DNA from: Micropterus salmoides
Lineage: Eukaryota; Chordata; Actinopteri; Centrarchiformes; Centrarchidae
Reading direction: 5' to 3'
NCBI RefSeq assembly: GCF_014851395.1
Contig: NW_024040040.1
Span: 13,319,403-13,383,402 of the forward strand
DNA: 64,000 bases
Both the position numbers and the translations under genes were made by a program. The notes below the pieces were generated by a model that saw only the letters and a program-made list of their open reading frames with translations, had not been told where the DNA came from and made no database searches. Below are positions 49,176 to 61,700 of the stretch, in pieces (the stretch's first letter is position 1; the number at the start of each line of letters is the position of its first letter).

Positions 49176-52100
49176 GATGGATTATCTGCATAATGATCAT
49201 ATTTTTGAAAATGTTTTGGCAGTATTTTGGCAGACACGGAGGACCATATCACTGAAAAATGTGCCAGCAATCAACTGTATCTTAGTCATTTTAGTAACAC
49301 TTCACATATTTACATTACAGGGTAATTCCATTGTTTGAATCAGGTACCAATAAAATACTTACCAGTTCCTACTGCTACTTAAATGGAGGTATAGTGGAAG
49401 AAAACACAACAAGTAGAGAAAAGCATTGGGCAAAATGGTCCTAACAACACTAATATTCTGTGGAACCTATGAATTATGGTTTAACATATTTCACAGTTCC
49501 GGATATACATAAACTGCAGGTATATAATGAGGTAACAAAAGGGGCTTTTGGATAAACCCTCAAAACTTGCAGTGGTTACTGAAGAATATATAAAATATAT
49601 ATGGGTTAGGTTCCCAGAACGATGACAGGCCCTCTCACCAATACACCAATGTCATTTTGTGGAGGAAGCTCCAAGTAAAGGGATTCAATTCGTGGAGTCA
49701 CGATGGACGGTTTAAATGCTAGCCCACTGCATCGGTGATATAGCCTACCAGTTTATGGTCTTTGGAATGACTACAGTGTAGTGGCTGTTCCTTATAGTAA
49801 TGGATAAAGTACAATAAAAAAACTACTGCTTTAGCCCTTTGCTCATGGCAGGTTTTAGGTACGGTTGCCGCAACAGAAAATCAAAAACTTTTCTTCTAAA
49901 AGCTTAATTTTGATTCCCTTGTTCCCCAGTGACTTGTTTTCTTTTACTGTATCTACATTTAAGTGCCAATAGAAACTGGTATTCTATTGGCACCTGGTTC
50001 ATACTGTACAACAAAATTACATAGTATGTTTCAGGCTGTATTTTTCCAGATATTCTGTATTAATTGGACTGTTAAAATATATTTTTCAGAAAATTTTATC
50101 TCCGTACACAATGGTCTAAAGGTTGTTTTAAAGCCTTCCCCACAATGCTAGAAACAGAATACTGGTGGAGAAAAGAAAAAGCCCTTTGTTTTAGGCCAAA
50201 AACATGAATTAAAATAGTCAAATTTAGGAAATTTTGTACTAATAATGTCAGAATCGGGTTTAAACAACTCCACAGTTTGTATGAAGTTGAATGTAAAACT
50301 CCTCAGGTTTTTAAAACACCCACATTCCCTCATACAGAGGACATTACCTTGGTTTCTTCAATAGTAGCTCCACCCGTGATTTTTATCAACCATCACTTCA
50401 GCTGTTGCTCAGTTTCTTTCTGGAAGTGCATCAAAATTGTTTTACCATACTAGCACAACATGATATGACATGTTATTTCCAAATGTTGATCACTTTTCAT
50501 GCAACGCGCATTCCTTTCCTCAGCCATGTTTTTCTACAACCTGGTAGGTCAATCCAGGGGCCCCAAATCCCCAGTGGAGCAATGTGGCCCTCAGAGCCCC
50601 TTGACCAGGGTGCTTAACCTCAATTAAGTCTCTCGGCATCCAACCGTATGTAACGGCTGTCTATGGAATGCAAAACCTTGCCAGTGAAAGCTGCCAAGTC
50701 AGCAAATAACACAGTAATAAAATAATCAAATCAAGTTATAATGGAAGCGATGGCCTGTAATGATATAATTACCTTGAAGGTACCCCACAACATTGTCATG
50801 TGCACAGCAGTGGAGATATGTGGGGTAGTAGTTGCTGAAAATTAATCAAATTATTATTTTTGTGGGCTTACAATAGCAGTTAGTTAGTCAAGTTTTCTTC
50901 ATGTCTTTGGTTCTCCACGGGGATAAAAACAGGAGTCAGTGGTGGCTGAAGGGGGCTTATTATTTGATGTTTTGAGATAATCCAACACTGCATTCCTCTC
51001 TGGGGCAACTTCAGCCCAGAGTGTGAAGGTCTGGGAACCTCAATCACATTAGATGGTTTAATCGCTGTAATGCAGACTTGCTGGCTGGAGGCTTGACTTC
51101 CACGCTCAGTTTTATCCTCCATGAGTGTATACGGCATTGCTTGATACAGGTTCAACTGTATCAAATATTATACAGGTGTCCTGTTTAATATATTTTAAAA
51201 TATAATATATCATTGTTACAGCAGTGTAAAATATAGCTTCCTCACTGTCACACTGGCAAACCAAGATGCTAAACAATATTAACATTGTTAACATACACAA
51301 AATAACCACTGTTCAGGTTGCTTAAGGGTTGGATACATGCAAAGTTAACTAAGTCCAAAATCCCCATTTAGAAAAATCCCATGATTTGACCATTTAGCCC
51401 CTGGCTTCAGGCTCAGTGAGCAACAGGAATCCAGGTTTGTTTAGCTTGCCTAGATTTGCCTGAGAGCCAGATTCATCATAGGCTGGATGGGCGAGGGAGA
51501 GGCAGGGTTGTACTCACTTTTCTGTAAAATGATCCAGACGAACAGCGACTTAATTAATCCATCTCATTAAGGCGCAACATCGAAGGCTTAGTGAGAATCC
51601 ACAGCCACATAAACAGAGGTAAGTTCATTTTAAGGACATGCCTAGTAATGAGTTTCTTCTGAATGACATTTTCAAAATATTGTGGTATATCGTTCTTTTT
51701 GCACGGTTCTATTTATTTTCTACCACTTAACCAAGTAATTTGTGTAACTATGTGTGATCATAATAACTTTGTGCATTGTTGTCTAGAAACAAGGGGAGGC
51801 TCGTTTCAAACTATATGACTGGCCACCCCAGGATGCAAGGTCTTCAAATTCAACTAGTACCAATTCAAGCAGACAAAAATGTATTTTCAGAAAGCTGTCC
51901 TCCTAAGAATAGAAACTTTTCTGGTATGTGCACTCAGTACAAGTTTGTTTGCAGGTTTTCCTAAACAACATTTGAATCAACTTTTTGTCTGGAGAAAAGT
52001 TGACACACATGTTGTGCTTACAGGCAGTTTATTTCTTATAAGTATCGATTACTTAATTAATCCCTTTAGGGAAATTCAGTTTTGTTATGACATTAATGAA

Positions 52101-52220
52101 ACTATCAAAATCAGGACCCATGAGGGGGAGTTAAAGTGCAGACACAGGTCAATGTCACATTGTTTGTGCATTTTGTTTAATTTCAGAAGTTGGTTCAAGC
52201 ACAATATTATTCTCTGTCCT
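49176..52220. other. Gene-free stretch
   Basis: AT-rich, without recognisable exons. Open frames here are short and AT-driven. Confidence 0.35.
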
Positions 52221-52221
52221 G

Positions 52222-52345
52222 CAGGAAAGAATAGGTTAGCATTGGGAAATATGCTTATTTGCTTTCTTGCCAAGAGTTAGATGAGGATTTGTGAAGATTG
52301 ACACCTGTCAGTCCTAACTATGCAGCTGTAGCTAGCAGACTGTTA
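52222..52345. repeat. Palindromic teleost repeat, copy 2 (one arm)
   Basis: It contains attgggaaatatgcttattt, gctttcttgccaagagttag and atgaggatttgtgaagattg, the arm sequence of the family at 28773-29149. The opposite arm is not visible, so the copy is truncated. Confidence 0.55.
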
Positions 52346-52375
52346 ACTTACCACACAGACTAAAAGCAGGGAAAA

Positions 52376-52490
52376 ACCATAGACTGGATAAAACAAGTGT
52401 ATGTAGACACTCTGAAGTCACCCATTGGTTTGTAGCCTTAAATTTGACATTTTGGCTGTCATCATCTTGGTTTTTAGTTCTTAAAAAAAA
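52376..52490. repeat. Teleost repeat fragment (atagactggat type)
   Basis: The segment with accatagactggataaaac, gaagtcacccattggtttgt and gctgtcatcatcttggtttt resembles a frequent fish repeat. Ends not determined. Confidence 0.4.
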
Positions 52491-53495
52491 CAAAACCTGA
52501 CACTACCCAAAAACAAGTTCACGGTTAGCGAAATGTACACAGTGCAGTGGGTAGGATTCGCCTCTATCCTGATTGATAGATCTCTGTGGTAGTAACATAT
52601 GCTCATGAAGAAAGTGTTTACTGAGGTGTTAAATCAAGTGAGAAGTAGGGTAATTTTTTCATGGACTCCAATACAGTCAGCCTTTTTTTGGAACCAGTGG
52701 AGCTGCCCCGTGGTGGCTATTACAAAGAATGCAGGTTTAAGGTACTTCCACAGTGGATTCACTTTTCAGACCTGGCGATTGCTGCTTGGGAAAAAGAGCC
52801 AGCCTGGCTATGTCCAAAAGTAAAAAAAAAAATTAAGGGGCCTCTGAAAACATTCCCATAAAATCTCTAGGAAAGATTATCAGGACCAAATATCTCACCT
52901 ACCGCAAGCCTCAGGGGAGCACTGTACAGTGTGGACATAAAGCCAGAGGTTCCATTTAAATGACTCCTCTTTTACAGGGTATGTTTTTCACACCGGCTGA
53001 AGAGGAAAGGGGTTAAGCCACAGGAATGTTGACCTATTTAGGACATGAGAAGTAAGGTATGGGAAGGAGGTAAGGAGTTATAGGTCTGATGTTGACCACA
53101 TCAGGACCTCCTCTTTCAAACTTTTCAAACAAGGCAATAAGACCACTTAAATGTCTTAAAGTGTCTTTGACCTGAAAGTTGAGGCAGCAGATTAATGTGT
53201 CTCGTATGAATGCACAAAAATTTAGAATTATCTTCCAAATATTGAATTACCATCACCTTTCTTATCTGATAGTTGGCAGGCTATAATCAAATAGATGGCC
53301 TTTTGTTGTCAAACATTCATGCCGTTGAGGTGCTTTTGAGCAAGTCTCCTGCAGGGTAGCTGCACTGTACTGAACCTGACCTCTGACATCCCTCTATGGG
53401 GTAAAATAGAAAATCTGTCAGGTAATAATGACATGATAATTTTTTCACTCAATTCAAGTCATTAAGTCATGTAATGAAAACTGTCATGTTGTGTT
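52491..53495. other. Gene-free stretch
   Basis: No recognised exon or repeat. Adenine runs lie near 52485 and 52824. Confidence 0.35.
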
Positions 53496-53496
53496 G

Positions 53497-54030
53497 AAGG
53501 AATTGTTCAACATTTAAGGAAAGACACTTCTTCATTTTCTTTCTGAGAATGAGATGAGAAGTCCAATATCAATCTCATGTCTGTGTGTTAAGTAAGGAGC
53601 TAGAGTCAGGATATGGTTAGCCTATCTTAGTATTAAGACTGGAGGCAAGGGGAAACAGCTAGCCTGGCTCTCACTTACTTCAAAAATATACCTAACACCT
53701 CTAAAGCACAGCATGCACAGTAATGTAAAAATGTGAGTTTTTTCGGGGAAGTTACGGGTTAAAAGATAAAGATATTTTCTGGCGAAAAGCTAGATGCTGC
53801 GACTGCACACAGCTTCCCGGAGTCACTCGAGCTACTCATTGGACATATATGGATATATATACTGCTGTTGCTCAGGAAATTGTCACAGCATATGACTCCA
53901 CCTTTACTGCTAATCGAGGTTAAGCACAACCTGACTAGCTCTGTAGTTAGCACACAAAAATAAATTTGTGTGGAACTTCATGTCATTCTCAGAAAGAAAG
54001 CAAATAAACACATTTTAAAAAATGTAATAT
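53497..54030. repeat. Palindromic teleost repeat, copy 3
   Basis: The left end has aaggaattgttcaacattt and tttctttctgagaatgagat. The right end (about 53970-54030) carries the inverse: atgtcattctcagaaagaaa, then gcaaataaacacatttt. Internally it has tggttagcctatcttagta and gactggaggcaaggggaaac, as in the copy at 28773. About 530 bp, non-coding, fold-back structure. Confidence 0.6.
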
Positions 54031-57000
54031 TTCATTAACTTCAGGAAAACGATGAAAGGATTCAGATCCAGTCAGCTAGCATCTAGCAATACAAGCGATT
54101 AAAGCAGTTCTTTTAACACTAGAAGGGTATATTTGTTGCCAGTAACTACTTCTCTAAGCCCACAGTGATCCTACATTAGCAGTGTTTGTGTAGCCCTGTC
54201 ACCTTAGATACCTAGGTTGTGCACCCAGGTCGGCTTACAATTAATGAGCAGGCAGGTGTTAGGTATCTTTTCTGAGGACCCTACGTCAAGAGACACCGCT
54301 GCTGCCATAGTGAAACCTGAAACTTTCAGCTTGTCAAATGATCTCTTTAACCAAACCCAAAACTTGACAGACATTGGTTTCTTTGGAATGTTGGTTGGCA
54401 AAAGGAGGCAACTACAATTTAAGGACTTCAATGCCCACAGTTCCTTTAACACAACACATTTAAACTACACAAGGCGTGGTCTTGCTTACTAACTCAGATG
54501 GTGCATGATGCTTAATATCAAGAGATTACACTGGTGAGTGCAGCTTTCCATCAACAGATCACTTTAAATTTTACCTTTTCATATCTAACACTATTTTGTC
54601 ATAAGACTCAGACTTACTTTGCATTTGGTAGAGTGTGTGTCTTTGTGTATATTGAAGCCCTTGCTACTCAATATACTGCATGTCTGTAACATGAGTAATT
54701 ATTTTACTGTGGTGTAGTTGCATGTTTGCATGTGTTTTGCACAGTAATTGGATACAGTATGAGCACTTGGTTTGTGTTCATAGAGAGAACGCAAAGCAGA
54801 TGTCATAATCAAAGCTGACTTTTTGCCACTTTCTTTAACATGCTGCAATGTTGCTTCCTCTTAAGGATTTTGAAAACGCACTTATACAACAGAATAGGCG
54901 CAGGCTGGAGGAGTTTCACAATACCTACCACTGTAAATCAGTGACCCACTGCCCTGGATGCCAGACACCAATAAAAGCAGCCATAAAGCATGCAGAAATT
55001 GTGTATGGCTACGGCTGGTCTGAGTTACATGCCGGGGCACCACAATTACAGGGGGTACAGGTTTTTCAGGACAGAACAATGGCAACTGTATTAAAGGACC
55101 CTTAACGGTAGGATTTCATTTGGCCCCTGGGAAGCAAAGCAGAGTCTGCATTTAAAGAGAGGGTAAGCACGCTGTGTGTGTGTGTGTGTGTGTGTGTTAG
55201 TATGTGTGTGTGAGTAAAGTGTACATGTAGTTGAAGAATTTGTGCATTGTATGTGATTACAAGACCTTTTACCACTTCCTGACTCTTGACCCTTGACTTT
55301 TAGGTATTTTTTTTGGTGGGGGGAGGTCCCTCTACTAATGGGTGTCTAAATTGTGACTTACATTCATGTAGGGTTCTAATTGCAGACTTAAGCTATACAT
55401 AGAAATAGTATAATTTTAACCACTCCATAAGTCTTTTCTTTAATTTAATGGATATCAGTGTTTAGTGATTTTATTAGAATTTACAGTAATTTTGAGGCAG
55501 GTTTAAATGTTTTAATAAGGAAGAATAAATCTAAATGTTTTTACATTGTTGCTTGTACACAAAAATGGTTCAAGATTATTAATTTAGCAATATACTGTAA
55601 TATATAAGTAATTTCCAAGATAGTAGTTGTGGCAATATATTAGCGTCCAATCAATTAAGGTTTGTGCTGTTTGCTAAATCCAGTGACAAGTACCACCACC
55701 AGGCGTTACCACTTGTCCAATGATGGAGACATGGATATACATCCAGGGCTATAAGTAATAGGGTTGTGCAGAGACACTTCTATTTCAGTATAATTTATTT
55801 GGTATACTAAAATCTGACAGGGAAAATACATTAACACATTTTGTGGTCTTGAAGAGAGCTTGGAGGCACTTTCAGGTAGCATAACACTTCATCTACATAA
55901 TGGCAAATCTTGAATTGGACCTTCAGTGGTTGAGTTTTTATTTCTGATGAATTCATACAGCAGGTGATGCAATGAAAATGGCAAACAGATGGTGATAGTG
56001 GACATCCTTGTTGAATTCCTCACTGTAGGCCTAGTGTGAAACAAAGATGTAGTGACAGACGGAATACACGCAGTATAGAATACATGTATCCACTGAATAA
56101 ATAATATTTTAGAAAGTTTGAGAAGTACAATTAATTTCAGAATACAGCTGATGTGTTGTGTATGGCTGCATATATTCACAAGTCAGAGTGCAAAGATCAT
56201 CACTTTTGCTTTTACACACCTAGTGATATAACCTAATATGTCTATGCGGTGGAATGCTATTTTCTGAATGAAGTCCTTGGAGCAGAGTATTAGCTGGAGC
56301 CTGGACTTTTTACTGTGGCTATAAATGCTCAGCTGAATGAGCACAGGCAATGACACAGCCCATTAAATGTGCTGAGAGAGGTTTGAGGTGGCCTAAATGG
56401 TTAGGACGTTGAACCCACAATAAAGTCCATAATTAGGAGCCGAAAGCCAGTGTTTTTCTCAAGTTTTACCAATGGCCTATAAGAGGAAAAAAAGCTGGTG
56501 ATTTTGAATCCTGGTGGAACAATGTACTGTATCTGTGCATAACCCGGTAAGGCCTCAGTGGAATATGGAGATCAGTTGCCATGTGACAGTGTTGGTATAG
56601 AGATCTTTTAGGTGATGTAACATGCTGATATTAACAACACAATGAATGGATTGGTTTGGTTTACTTACTTACTTACTTACTTTACTTAAAAAAATATACA
56701 TGAAAAAAATCCAAAACATGGAACACATATTCTATAGATAAGTACTATATATACAAAGGTAAATACATAAAATAAACAGCTAATTGCAGCTCAGCTTTTG
56801 AACAAAATAGAATAGACATTTTTAATGTTTGACAGTTAATCATAAATGTTATAGGTAAGGTTTTAGTATTAGTCTGAATAGATATTAGTCTATTTAGTTA
56901 AAATTCTACTCTACTGTATTTGTCCTTATTACAGACAAAGAAGAAAACACATCTTGTGGATGGGGTAGTGAGGGGGTGGGGCACGTGTGTCTTCGATGAC

Positions 57001-57340
57001 GACATCACAATTGGAGGTGGGCCCAGAGAGGCTGCAGGAAGAAAATTTTAAATAATGGCATTAAATCACATTTCTACTTTTACTTGTCATATACTGCACA
57101 TTGTTTCATAACGGTTGAAATAATTTACATAATGTGTAATGTTTTATAGATGATGTACAAGAGAAATACTCTTATAATACTTTATGTCTACCATGCCCAT
57201 CACTAACACATAATGTAAATATTAAAGTCTGTGTTAAAATACAGTCATTCAAAATTCGGTTGGGTCGCAACAGGAAGACGGGCTTATTATTTCGTAAGCT
57301 GTTCATTGCTGCTTGATATCCATGCGCCAGGTTAGACCCA
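54031..57340. other. Gene-free stretch upstream of the SLC6 gene
   Basis: Contains a (GT)n microsatellite at about 55173-55197, (TTAC)n at about 56661-56685 and AT-rich DNA. Short open frames at 54217-54492 and 54848-55105 have no recognisable domain or splice framing. Confidence 0.35.
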
Positions 57341-57356
57341 AACATAGCAGCCCCTC

Positions 57357-57484
57357 TATAAATTTGGATTCTGGCGCTTCACCGGCCAGCAACTCTGCCC
57401 CTCGCTGCCTTGGACTGGAACAAACCAATTGACCACCGGTACACGGGGGTGGTTGCGGTGTAGAGACCTACAGGAAACGACGAG
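57357..57484 (+). promoter_or_regulatory. Candidate TATA promoter and non-coding first exon of the SLC6 gene
   Basis: TATAAATT lies at 57357-57364 and is followed by locally GC- and CpG-richer sequence. Initiation about 25-30 bases downstream (about 57387) would give a short leader ending at a good donor, GACGAG|GTAGGC (gt at 57485-57486). The next plausible acceptor is the pyrimidine tract and AG at 58472-58473, placing 31 untranslated bases before the ATG at 58505. This is inference from signals; alternative upstream starts are possible. Confidence 0.35.
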
Positions 57485-58303
57485 GTAGGCAACGCAACGT
57501 GGAATTCTCTGCAATTTTTCATTTCATACGACCTTACGACAAGCCTGGAGAAGATTAATGTGGCGTTTAACCGTTTGTATTTTAGGCATCCATTATAGCG
57601 CATCGTGAGACTTAACATCGCCCTTGCTGCTCAGTTCCGCAGAGATGGCGGATCGCTCTCATGGAACTGTTACATGTGTAACCTACATCTGAGGGATAGC
57701 CAAAACTATAAATTAGCCCATGTTTAGCTACAATGTCATTATCCCTTTATTTGTTGTCGTGTCAGTGATAGCGAAAGGTGGCTCATTAAAGGTGACCCGT
57801 GCTTGTTACATCAGTATTATGTGCTCACATGGCACAGCGGGGGACAGTGTGGAGGAAAAGGAAGAGTGGAACCGAGGTTATGTCACGTTCGCCTCACCGC
57901 AACGAAGAAGTTCTTCTGAAGAACTTATATCATTAAACGATACGGAAGTGAAAGAACGAATAACATAGGTTATGGATCACATAGAAAGACTAATCTCACC
58001 TTAAGATGTATGTTTTGTTGTGAATACACCATAATAACAATCCCCCAGTGATACCATATAAAATTACAAAATTAAAAGTGAATAAAACTATTATGAACTA
58101 ATAACTAGTTATCAACAGACTAATCGGTGTACAACACTCTAAATATTAAATATATTGGAGATTCTAATATAACCAATTGATATTGTGTATATATAAATGT
58201 ATTCATCTGATTTAGGTGAGACTGAAATGAGGCCATAAGTAGCAAAAAAGTCTCATCATTTGAGGTAGTCCTTGAGTGTGCTGCAAAGTTCAGATAAAGG
58301 ACA

Positions 58304-58310
58304 CCCCCCC

Positions 58311-58345
<35 letters not shown>
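58304..58345. repeat. C run and (CA)n microsatellite
   Basis: About 10 C are followed by about 16 CA units, 160 bases upstream of the SLC6 start codon and within the inferred 5' UTR intron. Confidence 0.9.
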
Positions 58346-58348
<3 letters not shown>

Positions 58349-58504
58349 TGCATCCTTGAGGCACACATCACAGATAAGTGAGTCAGCCAACTGTCAAGAA
58401 AAATACACCATCCTCTTTCGTTTCTCTCTTCCCAAATATTCTCTCAACTTCTTGTGTTTTTCTTTCCCCCAAGGTGTGTGTGTCTGTAACTGCCAGAAGC
58501 AGTA

Positions 58505-58718
58505 ATGGCCTCCACAGTGCCTCCACAGCAAGGAGACCCGCTGCTGAAACAGTTTCACCAAGGGAGCCACCCCAGAGGGAAAGAAGCCACCAAAGACGGC
58601 CTACATGCCAGGGGCCAGTGGGCCAGCAAGGCTGAGTTCCTCCTGGCCGTGGCTGGGCAGATCATCGGTCTGGGCAACGTCTGGAGGTTCCCTTATCTCT
58701 GCTACAAGAACGGAGGAG
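58505..58718 (+). CDS. slc6a13-like: SLC6 coding exon 1 (N-terminus and TM1)
   Basis: It starts at ATG 58505 (MASTVPPQQGDPLLK), preceded by cagtaATGG, with an adequate Kozak +4 G. About 45 cytoplasmic residues lead to RGQWASKAEFLLAVAG and the TM1 signature GLGNVWRFPYLCYKNGGG, which contains the unwound sodium and substrate region and the conserved Trp-Arg gate pair. The donor gag|gtaaag at 58719 splits a Gly codon (phase 1). Confidence 0.95.
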
Positions 58719-61700
58719 GTAAAGCATGTGGGATAGCGCAGGAGGGGGGTGAGAAGAGAGGAACTGTGGAAAATCGACATTCTGTCTTTGTCCACTCACG
58801 CCCTCTTTCTGCTTTTATCTTTTACCCTATGTTTTTCTTTCATCTTTTTTCATTTTCTAAAACTGGTGATGACTGATGCAAGGTGTTTGTTAGAGCCTGG
58901 GATATGTGTATTTTGAATTTTTACACAACATGAGATTTCCTCGTGAAGATGGACAGATGGAAGAAAGTTCTCCAAAATGTGTCCATAACACTGAGTTCTA
59001 CTGAAACAAGTTCTACTGTGAGGTCAGATTGGTACTGGGAATTTAATTTAGGGTCAGTATTAAAATTAGTGACATTTTGTAGTGCAAGGGTTCATTTGGG
59101 ATTATTACTTGGTTCTAGAGATTAAAAGTTAGCTATTTTATGGTTAGATATTGGGCTTAATGTAATCAGTGAAGGTCCTCACAGTAATATTGCCTTATGT
59201 GTGTATGTCCAGGTGCATTCTTTGTACCTTACCTGTTGTTCCTGGTGCTTTGCGGCATCCCCCTGTTCCTCCTGGAGACCTCACTGGGACAGTACACCAG
59301 CCTGGGAGGGGTCAGCGCCTGGAGGAGTATCTGCCCATTATTTGGAGGTAAATTTTATGTAATTATGTCATCAGTGGGCGGCATTTGTTGTGTTGCAATG
59401 CATATTGTCACGCATATGCAGGTTTTGTTAAGGGATGCAGGTAGGGGTGTGCAATATATATCGTCTACCGTAATATCTTAATTGTGGATGTGCACTCATT
59501 GTTGCTATTGTTTTCACCTGAAATGGACATATCCTGGTCCACAAACTCACGTGCAATGGACTATTATGTGAATCTGGAATATGTAAAGAGGTGATAGTTG
59601 ATATTTTGGGTTTCAGGGTTGGAGGCTCAGACTATAGAACATCACTCCCCAAGCCATATGTGCTGAGTTTAGTTTATCCACGTCACTCCCCAAGACACAG
59701 ATTGGCTATCCTTGTGGGGAGTGGTGAGGATAAACCAAACTCAGCAGAGCATGGATTGGGGAGTGACGATTATAACTTCAATGTATACTCTGAGCCCCCA
59801 ACCCTGATGTAAGGACAGAGGTGGAGCTTATGAAAACACACCCCTCGGACCTATGATATTGCTCGTTTCTGTTACCCACAACCTAATGGTCAAGTGGAGT
59901 TTTTTTATAATGGTCACTGCTAGCTGCTTGCTCCAAATCCATTGGATTTGAGTTGATTTTTTTATAGATGCTTCAGAGAAAGGATGAGTGATGAAAATAT
60001 TTTAATCTTTGACAATAAGAGTAAAGAAAGGGATTTTCATATAACTATTTTTCAAAAATTGGCAGATAGTTGACATACAGTATAACAAGACATACCAGAA
60101 CGATGGACACAGAGGCACAGGATAAGTTTTTATTCCATCCATCGTCAACTGCTTATCCTGTGTACAGGGTCGTGGGGGGCTGGAGACTTTGGGCGAAAGG
60201 CGGGGTACACCCTGGACAGGTCGCCAGTCCATCGCAGGGCCACACATAGACAAACAACCACTCACGCTCACACCTAAGGACAATTTAGGGTCACTAATCA
60301 ACCTAGGCTGCATGTCTTTGGTCAACCTTCTTGCTGAGAGGCGACAGTGCTAACCACTGCAACACCGTGCCGCCCAAGTTTTTATTGAACTAGTGAAAAA
60401 AATAAAACCAACATAGAGACACCTACAATGTGATAATGGCTTTTAGTAAGTGTTAGCATGCCTTGATGCTTTTTGCAATCTCACTGTCTCTCCCCATGTT
60501 TGGCTACATCTCTTCTCATTCTCACTGTCTTCATCTTCTTCATTTGCACTTTCTAATCTTTCCCCATACTGGCACAAGCCTTCAACACATTCCCATGTCT
60601 ACATGAAAACACAACCCACGTTAACAATCTGACTGCAATCAGAACATTTGGCATGCCCTGCGAGCTCCATGCATGTGCATTTCATATTGAATCTCAGCCT
60701 GTGTATCAAAACAATTCAGGAGTGCAGAAGGCAAAATGCACCCACCTGCCAACAACAAACACACACTTGAGGTTGAATGTCTTGCTTTCATGGTATCCTG
60801 CAATCCACACAAAGGATCACAGTTGAGCATTAACTTAATACACAATCGCACCACTGAAACAGAATCTGTCGTGAGCAATGTGATGCTTTTTTAAAGAGAA
60901 ATAAAACACTGTGTGAAGTTTTACTAAGTTGCACACATGATCCTGTATAATCCAAACCCTTGAGAAATGGAAACTGGTTCAGACAATTAAACATTTGTGT
61001 GGTAGGAATGCATTGAAGTATCAAGGGAAAGGCTTATAGTCTTAAAGTAGACCAGGGCCCTGTTTCAGACAGCAGGTTTAACAAACTCTAAGCCTAACCC
61101 TGAGCTCTGAGTTGAGTAAGCCTGGGATGTGAAACATTCAACAATAGTGTTACACTGCATTTACCAGACTTGAACTTCCTTATTGAATGATAAAGTGCTA
61201 GAATTCTTCTGTATGTTACATTTGATTTTTAAAAATATTTATTCAGCTGTAACCTGATGAGGATAAAAAGCCGGTGGCTATAACTGAAGATGAAAATATG
61301 GATCAAACAGATGAGACTTTACTCATAGACCTGTGATTGTAAAGTCACAGTGTGACCAAGTAATAATGATTTGCAGTTGAAAATGTGTCTAGGTTCAAAC
61401 TGACTCTAAATTTTTTGGACATCTGTTATATTAACATATACATTATATACTGTAAATGTTGTTCTCATTTCGCATTTGATGAAATACTGTCAAACAAATT
61501 AAAATCTAACTTGGATTTCGGTGTTTCTAAAAACGTAAACGTCTGCAGATGAATCATTCCGTGTGCTTTGATATTGACAGTATGACTAAAGAAATGAAGC
61601 AGTGTTTCATAAAGCTGCTTCAGACTCCGCAGAAGGTGAGGAGTTAGAGAGAAAAGTTTGTTGAAGAAAACCTCCTTCCGAGCAGGTTACCTTTCTCAGC

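Noticed and set aside
54217..55105. Two short plus-strand frames (91 and 85 codons)
   Set aside because: No recognisable domain. The second has a CPGCQ motif, but one Cys pair in a chance frame is not evidence of a zinc finger.
57720..57968. 82-codon plus-strand frame beginning MFSYNVIIPLFVVV
   Set aside because: The start looks like a signal peptide, but it lies in the inferred 5' UTR intron of the SLC6 gene and the rest matches nothing I know. Likely chance.
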